This document shows, in pieces, positions 57,669 to 64,000 of a stretch of 64,000 bases of DNA. Position numbers and translations under genes: made by a program. How positions within the stretch are numbered: position 1 is the stretch's first letter; the number at the start of each line of letters is the position of its first letter. Where the stretch lies: NCBI GenBank assembly GCA_022690815.1, contig JALCZJ010000004.1:1-64000 (forward strand), in the 5' to 3' direction. The notes below the pieces were generated by a model. That model ran no database searches and had not been told where the DNA came from. It saw only the letters and a list, made by a program, of their open reading frames with translations. This stretch comes from Ferrimicrobium sp. (GTDB lineage: Bacteria > Actinomycetota > Acidimicrobiia > Acidimicrobiales > Acidimicrobiaceae).

Positions 57669-58001
57669 ATGAGTGATGTGATGAGCCTGACACTTGGAGG
57701 ATTTCCGGCCCAATGGAAAGGTGCCTACGAGAGCATGCACGCTGTTCTCACGGAGGTGCTCAGTCACCGTTCGACAGAGTGTTGCAGGCCCGAGGTTCCG
57801 ACACACCCAATGGGTAACTTACGGACAGCATCACTGTACGAATATCAAACGTGGTGCTGGCAGTGGCTGATGATACTTAGCTCCCTAAGGCCACTCACCA
57901 ACCTGTTGCCCACCCTATTCAACGTCGAGGAGGAGAACTTGATAATCGCTAACGCGAATGTTCGTTTGTTGGTCCTAAATGACAGAGAGACACCTTTCTA
58001 G
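57669..58001 (+). CDS. 110-aa protein of unknown function
   Basis: ATG 57669 after GAAGGG (57661-57666); TTG 57630 gives a longer frame. The product starts MSDVMSLTLGGFPAQWKGAY, has CC near residue 37, an aromatic YEYQTWCWQW in the middle and ends with LVLNDRETPF. No family or membrane helix. Its TAG abuts the ATG of the MFS gene without a gap, so the two are coupled. It may be a modifying, immunity or chaperone protein of the peptide cluster, but that is only context. Confidence 0.6.
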   Translation: MSDVMSLTLGGFPAQWKGAYESMHAVLTEVLSHRSTECCRPEVPTHPMGNLRTASLYEYQTWCWQWLMILSSLRPLTNLLPTLFNVEEENLIIANANVRLLVLNDRETPF

Positions 58002-59288
58002 ATGGGTGGCGATGATCGAGGGCGGAAGCGAGAGAATGGCCGTTGGGCCACGCTAAGGAATCGACGCTTTGTGATCTGGCTCGCGGGCCAGGGAGTATCG
58101 AACACTGGTTCGGCTCTCACAGTAGCGCTAGCCCCAATCATCGCTGTGGTCGTTCTTCACGCGCCGGCCAAGGAGGTGGGGCTTATCGTGGCGACATCCT
58201 TGGGATGCACCGCTGTGGCCCGGCCTGTGGCTGCAGTGTTCGCCGAGAGATCCCGTAATAGGATCCGAGCCCTTTTTGTGATCAATATTGTGTCGGCTAT
58301 TGTTATTGGACTGGTCCCGGTGTTCTGGGTCTATGGGTCTCTGTCGCTCCCCGTGTTTTGGATCGTCATTGCCGTCGATGGGCTAGCGGGCGGGGTGTTT
58401 GGTGCTTACTCGGCGCCAATGGTGGCTGACATCGTTGATAAGGAGTCGTTACCGCAGGCGAGTGGACTCATGGGCAGCGCAGCCAATGTCGCTGGCGTCG
58501 CCGGCCCAACTCTCGGAGGAATTATCCTCGCGATCGTGAGCGCACCGCTTGCTTTAGTTGCCGATTCAGCTTCGTTCCTTATCGGGGCCCTCAGTTGCCA
58601 CTTGATCCGAGGCACCCGGGCTTCGCACTCCGCGCCTAAGGGGCCTGCAGATGCTGCGGCACAAGTGTCAAAGATCCCATTGATGAGGGCATTTGGCGCT
58701 CCCTTCAGAGTGAGCGGTGGTGCGGCTCTGTTGGGCATATTGCTTGCACTCACAGTTGTAAACGGGCTCGCGCTCAGCGAGTTGACGGTACTCATGATCA
58801 GAGGTGCCGGCGTTCGTCCTGCTGTGGTCGCAGTCATCGCGGGTCTCGGAGCCGTCGGCGGAGTGTTAGCTGGGGTATCTGTGGAATGGATCGCACCGCG
58901 AGTTGGTAGCTATAGGGGTGCGCTCATAGGCGCCGCCATAGCATCGCTTGCGACAATGGCACTGGCAGTGGTCAAACCAGGCGGGTTTGCCGTGATCCCG
59001 TATGCCGCTTATGAGATAGTTGGGGCTGGTGGTAGTACGCTACTGATATCGCTTGCCTTCGCGCAGGTGATTGGTGGTTTGGCACCCGCTGCAAGAGCTC
59101 GTGGGATCGCTGTCGCTGCGATGCTTCCCGAGGCTGGCCAGACTATTGGCGCACTCACCGGTGGCATCCTCGTTGGAGTCTTAGGGCTAGCCCGCTTCTA
59201 CGATACGGCCGCCGCGCTAGGTTTAGTGGTGGCGGGTCTGTCCGTGTGGCTGGCGATAAGGAAACCCTCTGAACGTGTCGCCGATTAG
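58002..59288 (+). CDS. MFS exporter
   Basis: 428 aa with about twelve hydrophobic segments. The N-terminal LRNRRFVIWLAGQGVSNTGS is typical of the MFS_3 group (EntS/Mef-type exporters of siderophores and macrolides). The conserved loop after helix 2 appears as RPVAAVFAERSRNRIR. ATG 58002 directly follows the stop of the 110-aa gene. It probably exports a small molecule; in this cluster perhaps the processed peptide or a self-resistance substrate. Confidence 0.9.
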   Translation: MGGDDRGRKRENGRWATLRNRRFVIWLAGQGVSNTGSALTVALAPIIAVVVLHAPAKEVGLIVATSLGCTAVARPVAAVFAERSRNRIRALFVINIVSAIVIGLVPVFWVYGSLSLPVFWIVIAVDGLAGGVFGAYSAPMVADIVDKESLPQASGLMGSAANVAGVAGPTLGGIILAIVSAPLALVADSASFLIGALSCHLIRGTRASHSAPKGPADAAAQVSKIPLMRAFGAPFRVSGGAALLGILLALTVVNGLALSELTVLMIRGAGVRPAVVAVIAGLGAVGGVLAGVSVEWIAPRVGSYRGALIGAAIASLATMALAVVKPGGFAVIPYAAYEIVGAGGSTLLISLAFAQVIGGLAPAARARGIAVAAMLPEAGQTIGALTGGILVGVLGLARFYDTAAALGLVVAGLSVWLAIRKPSERVAD

Positions 59289-59648
59289 CACCATGGTGCA
59301 CGGCGTCGCAGTTACGAAGGCACCCCCAAGGTCTCAGTATCAGTGTGTGCGCGGTTTAAAGATTAATCCAATACCATTAACTTAGGGACCAGTTCCGATG
59401 ACATTGATGAGATCTTTGGCTGGCCCAGATGGTTGGGGCCAGTTGCTATGGTTGGGATACCTGGTGGTAACAGTAATCTTACGATCCCCACTGACCGGGA
59501 CAATCTCCTGGTTCTATTCCCAAGAATTTGACGCGGCGTCAAGGGCACGACATAGGCGTCTGCTCGGAGGACAGCTCCCGCCCTGGACAATGTCTCGGAG
59601 ACTTTAGTAGCAGTAGTTAGGTGTAGTACCGTTCCCTCGCACAAGGGC
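59289..59648. other. Intergenic region
   Basis: About 360 bases with no gene. The GCACCATGGTGC palindrome just after the MFS stop has no T tract and is not a terminator. Confidence 0.4.
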
Positions 59649-59981
59649 CTACAGATAATTCTCCGGCGCATGCCGTTCCGTCACGACCTGATTAAGCAGT
59701 CCCAACAGCGAGGCCACATTAGGAGGCGTCAACACCAACTCAATCCCTTCTAGATCTGCAACCGACAACTTCGTGACCAGCGATTGGAGCCATCCCTGTA
59801 GAGCGCGTAGGCCCGGCTCTCCGGAGTTGAGCTCTACGAGACGTTCAACAACTGCGTCGGGAACGTTGATACCGCTCCTGAAGTCGTATTGATAGCTACG
59901 AAGGATTTCAGGGAGCAGAGCCTCGAAGACGATCGTGAATTTCTGTTGATCCGAGTATCCAGAAAGCTTTATCACATGCAT
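59649..59981 (-). pseudogene. Lon-like AAA+ lid-domain fragment (probable)
   Basis: 110 codons on the reverse strand, MHVIKLSGYSDQQKFTIVFE and VVERLVELNSGEPGLRALQG, which resemble the lid of Lon-type AAA+ proteins (IxLxGYT..EK and the R-x-L-x-R helix). The Walker A and B half is missing and the fragment ends at the island edge, so it is a remnant. Similarity is moderate and the call is tentative. Confidence 0.4.
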
Positions 59982-60299
59982 GAACCAAACACCGCATATC
60001 CCGGTGACCAGGTATTCTGCGCTGGTTCGCTCCAGCGACTCAGGAGCTAGTTTCGGGTGTTTGTTTCATATCGATACTGGTTGACGTCGTTACTGTTTGG
60101 ATGAACCCGATACGAATCACCACGCCGATCTGGACTCGGAGAAGCAACTCAAGCGGCGCGATCAGCCGTGGCCACTCAAGAAAAGTGATCCGGTTCATGA
60201 GAACTCTTTCCCTTAAGCAATAAAGACAGTCCTCAAACTCTGTTCGAACAGGCCACTCGGACGCCGCAGCACACCCTATCACGTTAGGCTCAAATTACC

Positions 60300-60323
60300 A
60301 CAGGCAACCGGATAGGCAACCGG
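60300..60323. repeat. Tandem AGGCAACCGG pair, right-end arm sites (candidate)
   Basis: ACAGGCAACCGG and ATAGGCAACCGG, head to tail, 57 bases from the att core. They match the pair next to the left integrase at 39566-39589, in the same orientation. Confidence 0.65.
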
Positions 60324-60379
60324 CAAAACGTTACTCGGGGCTTCTTGCCATCAAATAGTGGCTGTGACCAGCGGGTTTG

Positions 60380-60456
60380 TGGTGGAGGTGATGGGACTCG
60401 AACCCACGAACCTCTTGACTGCCAGTCAAGCGCTCTACCAGCTGAGCTACACCCCC
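60380..60456 (-). tRNA. tRNA-Ala(GGC), island attachment site
   Basis: Reverse strand, 77 bases including an encoded CCA. The acceptor stem GGGGGTG pairs with CACCTCC and keeps the G3:U70 pair, the main identity element of tRNA-Ala. Anticodon loop CTGGCAG gives anticodon GGC. T-arm GGTTCGAGTCC is normal. The 3' 47 bases are shared with the attL repeat, so the intact gene was rebuilt by the incoming element. Confidence 0.96.
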
Positions 60457-60556
60457 AAAGGTCGTATATGACAGTGTAGTGTCTCAAGGTTGACTTAGGC
60501 ACCGTGACCTGGCGGGGCGAGAGAGACCCCTGGTCAATGCACTAGGCTTTTCGGAC

Positions 60557-62992
60557 ATGACTGACAGATATGACCCGCCTGCGATAGAGACAGCCTGGCA
60601 AGCCCGATGGAGCCAGAGCGAGGCTTATCACGTGAGCAACGACGATCCACGTCCGAAGTCCTATGTGCTCTGCATGTACCCATATCCTTCAGGGCCAGCG
60701 CACCAGGGTCATGTCCGTAACTACACCTTCGGTGACCTCAATGTGCGGTATCGAACTATGAACGGTGAGGCTGTGCTCTCCCCAATTGGGTTCGACTCTT
60801 TTGGGCTTCCTGCGGAGAATGCAGCCATCAAGACTGGGGTACATCCCAGGGTTTTCACAGAGGAGCGAATGGCCGAACTCAAGACTTCCTTGACAAGGCT
60901 TGGTGCAGCCTATGATTGGCGCCGCGAGATCTACAGCCATGACCCTAGCTATATCCGATGGTCACAATATCTCTTTCTAAAGTTTTACAAGGCTGGGCTT
61001 GTCTATCGCGGCGACGCACCAGTCAACTGGTGTCCTGGATGCCAGACGGTATTGGCGAACGAACAGGTCCTAGCTGATGGCACGTGTGAGCGTTCGGGAG
61101 ACCTGGTTGTCCGCAGGGAGTTGACTCAGTGGTTTTTTAAGATCACCCAGTACGCCGATGAGTTGCTTGATGGCCTTGAGGACCTTGATTGGCCTCAGCG
61201 TGTCAAGACCATGCAGCGCAACTGGATCGGTCGCTCGGTGGGGGCGGAGATCTTCTTTGCGGTGGAGGGACTTGAGGGCTATCGACTCAAGGTGTTCACC
61301 ACTCGGCCTGATACGATCTTCGGTGCCACCTTCGCAGTCGTGGCACCTGAGCATCCCGATCTCGCGCAATTGACGTCGCCTGAACACAAGGAGCAGGTCA
61401 GCACCTTTCTTGACGAGGTGGCGACGCGGAGTGAACTGGATCGCATGGCAGGTGAAGATGCGGCCAAACGTGGAGTTGCTCTTGGCAGCTACGCCATCAA
61501 CCCGATATCTGGGGAGCGGATTCCGATCTATGTCGCGGATTACGTTCTAGGCCATTACGGTACCGGCGCCATCATGGCTGTGCCTGGTGAAGATGAGCGA
61601 GATTATGCGTTTGCACAGCGCTTTGGTCTGCCAGTTGTAGAGACTGTCGAACGACCTGCGAGCTTCGATGGTCCCGTCTACACCGGGTCAGGGGCCAAGA
61701 TAAATAGCGACTTCCTTGATGGTCTTTCAATTGATGAGGCAAAGGTTTCTGTTATTGAGCGTCTTCGGGAGCTTGGGGCTGGTACCGGATCGGTCAAGTA
61801 TCGCCTGAGAGACTGGCTGGTTTCACGTCAGCGGTTTTGGGGATGTCCGATTCCGATTCTCTATTGTGAGTCGTGTGGGACCGTTCCCGTGCCGGAGAAC
61901 CAGTTGCCAGTACTTGCGCCAGACGGTGTTGAGTTTCGACCGACTGGCGAATCACCGTTGTTGCATAGTGACTCCTTTCGCTTGACAACATGCCCGGACT
62001 GTGGGGGACCCGCGACCCGCGAGACTGACACGATGGATACGTTTGTCGATTCGTCCTGGTACTACCTAAGGTTCTGTGATCCGTTTTCTGAGGATCGCCC
62101 CTTCGATATTCGAGCGGTTGAGGACTGGATGCCGGTGGATCAGTACATTGGAGGTGTCGAGCACGCGATCTTACACCTACTCTATGCTCGGTTCTTTACT
62201 CGAGCGCTCTCCGATCTTGGACTGGTCCCAGCGACATTAAAAGAGCCGTTCCGGCGGCTCTTTACCCAAGGGATGATCCGCCTGGGCGGTTCGAAGATGT
62301 CAAAATCGAAGGGCAACCTTGTCACTCCACAACGCTACTTCGATACCGTGGGAGCTGACGCCCTTCGGTTGTTCCACCTGTTTGTGGGGCCACCAGCGGA
62401 TGACTTTGATTGGACAGATCAAACCGATGAGATGATTGAGGGTTGTCACCGCTTTCTGCAACGAGTTTGGGCGCTGTCAGGTCGGATCCCAGTTGTCGAG
62501 GATGAGCCCGACGCGACGAGTGCAATCTACCTCCAGGTCAACCAGCTCATTTCTCGATGTACCGATGGGATTGAGCGATGGGCCTACAACACCTCGGTCG
62601 CTGCTCTCATGGAGCTGACCAACGCACTCTCGAAAGTTCAGGCCGAGGGAGCTGATGCTGCGACCCTTGATTGGGGGATAGGCACCCTATTGAAACTTTT
62701 GGCACCGATGGCCCCGCACATCGCGAGCGAGCTTTATCACCGTCGATACGGACGTGATGTGCACGCCGAGACCTGGCCAACAACCGATCAAGAGGTTCTC
62801 ACCTCGGCGAACGCCACCCTTGTGGTCCAGGTTAACGGAAAGACGCGTGCCACGATTGCAATTGATCCGAACGCAACCGAGGAGATCGTCCGACCATTGG
62901 CTGAGGAGGCGATTGCCACCTACCTCGCCGGGGCCCAGCTACGCAAGGTCATTGCAAAGTTGCCTCGAGTAATCAACTATGTCGTCGGGTAG
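60557..62992 (+). CDS. leuS: Leucyl-tRNA synthetase
   Basis: 811 aa, class I. HIGH-type motif in [19 protein letters not shown] near residue 36-56, catalytic KMSKS in [10 protein letters not shown] near 577, CP1 editing domain ([20 protein letters not shown]; the editing-site Asp in [10 protein letters not shown]) and anticodon-binding C-terminus ([26 protein letters not shown]). Essential translation enzyme. It stands directly beside the integrated island, so its promoter lies within the 100 bases after the tRNA. Confidence 0.97.
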   Translation: MTDRYDPPAIETAWQARWSQSEAYHVSNDDPRPKSYVLCMYPYPSGPAHQGHVRNYTFGDLNVRYRTMNGEAVLSPIGFDSFGLPAENAAIKTGVHPRVFTEERMAELKTSLTRLGAAYDWRREIYSHDPSYIRWSQYLFLKFYKAGLVYRGDAPVNWCPGCQTVLANEQVLADGTCERSGDLVVRRELTQWFFKITQYADELLDGLEDLDWPQRVKTMQRNWIGRSVGAEIFFAVEGLEGYRLKVFTTRPDTIFGATFAVVAPEHPDLAQLTSPEHKEQVSTFLDEVATRSELDRMAGEDAAKRGVALGSYAINPISGERIPIYVADYVLGHYGTGAIMAVPGEDERDYAFAQRFGLPVVETVERPASFDGPVYTGSGAKINSDFLDGLSIDEAKVSVIERLRELGAGTGSVKYRLRDWLVSRQRFWGCPIPILYCESCGTVPVPENQLPVLAPDGVEFRPTGESPLLHSDSFRLTTCPDCGGPATRETDTMDTFVDSSWYYLRFCDPFSEDRPFDIRAVEDWMPVDQYIGGVEHAILHLLYARFFTRALSDLGLVPATLKEPFRRLFTQGMIRLGGSKMSKSKGNLVTPQRYFDTVGADALRLFHLFVGPPADDFDWTDQTDEMIEGCHRFLQRVWALSGRIPVVEDEPDATSAIYLQVNQLISRCTDGIERWAYNTSVAALMELTNALSKVQAEGADAATLDWGIGTLLKLLAPMAPHIASELYHRRYGRDVHAETWPTTDQEVLTSANATLVVQVNGKTRATIAIDPNATEEIVRPLAEEAIATYLAGAQLRKVIAKLPRVINYVVG

Positions 62993-63188
62993 AAGCAGGT
63001 AATATCCACCTGGCCACGCAGTTCTCTATGTCGAGGCTTACCGTTTCGATCGTCTCATCGGTTGGTCTTGCTCGAGTGGTGGACGATGGTTGTCGCACTG
63101 TTCGTTCCAAGTCCTATGGGCGCCGCGCTCAGCCTCACTGGTGAAGGGTCGCAACAGTTGTCAGACGTACCGGCCACAGTAGACATTA

Positions 63189-63743
63189 GTGAACTTACGT
63201 GAGTGGGCGCTGTCCCAAGGTATACATCCGCCGACGGCATATCGGTGGAATGGAGCCGGAAAGATGCCGGTTCCCACCCATCGCGTAGGTAACAAACTGA
63301 TTCTTGTAGGCGATTTGGAGTCCACGCAAGAAACGAGTGGGTCAACCGTCATCCATGCACGGGTATCGTCGTCCGATGAGAAGCCAGACCTCGACCGGCA
63401 TGTGGCACGGGTATTGGCCTGGGCCACTGAGAACGGATATAAGGTCGATAAGGTAGTGACCGAGGTAGGTTCAGCGCTTGATGGTCATCGGCCAAAGTTC
63501 CTAGCTCTTTTAGGCGATCCCAACATAACAACTATCTTGGTCGAGCACCGTGATAGGTTCTGCCGGTTTGGTGCTGATTACGTCGAGGCAGCTCTCGGTG
63601 CTCAGTCGAGACGGCTTATCTTGGTGGTGGACGATGACCTCGTGCGTGATGTCACCGAGTTGTTGACCTTCTGCAACTCGGACGTGGCTGGAGTGTCGCG
63701 ATCTATTCAGAGGGCCGGTTTGCTCGAGTGGTACTCACGCTGA
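63189..63743 (+). CDS. IS607-family serine recombinase (TnpA)
   Basis: 184 aa from GTG 63189. The N-terminal MerR-type helix-turn-helix (LREWALSQGIHPPTAYRWNG) binds DNA. The serine recombinase domain follows: HARVSSSDEKPDLDRHVARV with the active Ser in ARVSS near residue 59, then GSALDGHRPKF and VEHRDRFCRFGADYVEAALG. The C-terminal part is slightly divergent from the usual end (CARLYGRRSA is replaced by NSDVAGVSRSI). The stop overlaps the next small frame. A tnpB partner is not seen in the remaining 250 bases. Confidence 0.9.
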   Translation: MNLREWALSQGIHPPTAYRWNGAGKMPVPTHRVGNKLILVGDLESTQETSGSTVIHARVSSSDEKPDLDRHVARVLAWATENGYKVDKVVTEVGSALDGHRPKFLALLGDPNITTILVEHRDRFCRFGADYVEAALGAQSRRLILVVDDDLVRDVTELLTFCNSDVAGVSRSIQRAGLLEWYSR

Positions 63744-63886
63744 TGTCCGAGCATTGGGTGGCGAGCGTACTCGAACCGCAAAGTCGGACCTATGGAACCC
63801 TTGACCTGCCAGCGATCGACGAGATCGTTTGCGCGCTTGACGATGCTTGGGCCAGGTCCACAGGTGGTGGCGGCAGTGATTCCTAG
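63743..63886 (+). CDS. Possible 47-aa ORF coupled to the IS607 recombinase
   Basis: ATG 63743 overlaps the tnpA stop (TGATG). The product begins MSEHWVASVLEPQSRTYGTL and ends TGGGGSDS. It does not resemble the start of TnpB, which normally follows. Possibly a remnant of deleted sequence. Confidence 0.35.
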   Translation: MSEHWVASVLEPQSRTYGTLDLPAIDEIVCALDDAWARSTGGGGSDS

Positions 63887-64000
63887 GCTCATCAGACCTG
63901 GGAGCTCGGATCCAAGCTCAGCCTGGATCGGTTAGTTCTTGTGTTCATGAGCATTTGAAGATCAATGGCTACGAGATTGACCACGTCAGCGTCTGTGATA

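Larger units (their letters stand above)
39415..60426. mobile_element. Decayed integrative genomic island in tRNA-Ala(GGC)
   Basis: A 47-base exact repeat (39415-39461 and 60380-60426) equal to the 3' part of tRNA-Ala brackets about 21 kb. Integrase fragments lie next to the left repeat, and 12-bp tandem repeats occur at both ends. Cargo includes a MobF relaxase, insertion-sequence remnants, aroA, a TIR module and a peptide cluster. Both integrase copies lack the catalytic domain and no type IV secretion genes are present, so it cannot excise or transfer unaided. Confidence 0.88.

Noticed and set aside
59287-59298. GCACCATGGTGC palindrome after the MFS stop as terminator
   Set aside because: Too short and no T tract.
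60040-60282. 80-codon reverse frame near the right island end
   Set aside because: Overlaps no family and probably chance; kept only as unannotated sequence.

Overview
The window looks like a chromosome segment of an acidophilic, high-GC actinobacterium, most likely class Acidimicrobiia (Ferrimicrobium/Acidimicrobium-like). That guess rests on the rRNA character, the moderate-to-high GC, the frequent GTG/TTG starts and the gene families; no database search was possible.

Left part (1-39.4 kb). The window opens in the 3' end of a 16S gene, followed by 23S and 5S and a strong terminator. Scattered chromosomal genes follow (DUF2269-like membrane protein, aldo/keto reductase, AspH-like hydroxylase). 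The best-understood block is a glycerol locus at 7.95-19.55 kb. One operon carries glpA-glpB-glpC-glpP-HPr. A second carries glpF-glpK-dhaK-dhaL-dhaM-EI. Glycerol can thus be oxidised through glycerol 3-phosphate, and dihydroxyacetone can be phosphorylated by a PEP-dependent kinase that has its own EI and HPr. Each operon is preceded by an intrinsic terminator between promoter region and first gene, and the locus encodes a GlpP-family antiterminator, so both are probably controlled by glycerol-3-phosphate-responsive antitermination. Next come a DrrAB-type ABC exporter, a frameshifted SRPBCC-like membrane gene, a NAGPA-domain protein, an extended SDR, a DsrE-like protein, an isolated 51-codon transcription unit, a MazG-like pyrophosphohydrolase, an APC permease, a PP2C/Ser-Thr kinase pair, a glutamine-synthetase-like ligase, and a lipoprotein with BNR-like repeats. 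Long stretches between these show no convincing gene.

Island (39.4-60.4 kb). A 47-bp exact repeat of the 3' part of tRNA-Ala(GGC) at 39415-39461 matches the intact tRNA at 60380-60456 and brackets about 21 kb. Both ends also carry the same 12-bp tandem repeats. The island has two truncated copies of one integrase gene (510 bp duplicated), remnants of IS30, IS66, IS21 and IS256, an arr (rifampicin ADP-ribosyltransferase) pseudogene, aroA plus a frameshifted aroQ, a TIR-transmembrane gene divergent from a TIGR04255/HTH/unknown operon, a MobF relaxase-helicase, and a small peptide cluster: a 53-aa peptide with a Gly-Gly motif, a hairpin, an M29-type metallopeptidase, a 110-aa unknown and an MFS exporter. 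It is a decayed mobilisable element that may still carry two working accessory modules: a defence-like one and a peptide-natural-product-like one.

Right part. After the tRNA lie leuS and an IS607-type serine recombinase gene without a recognisable tnpB in the window.
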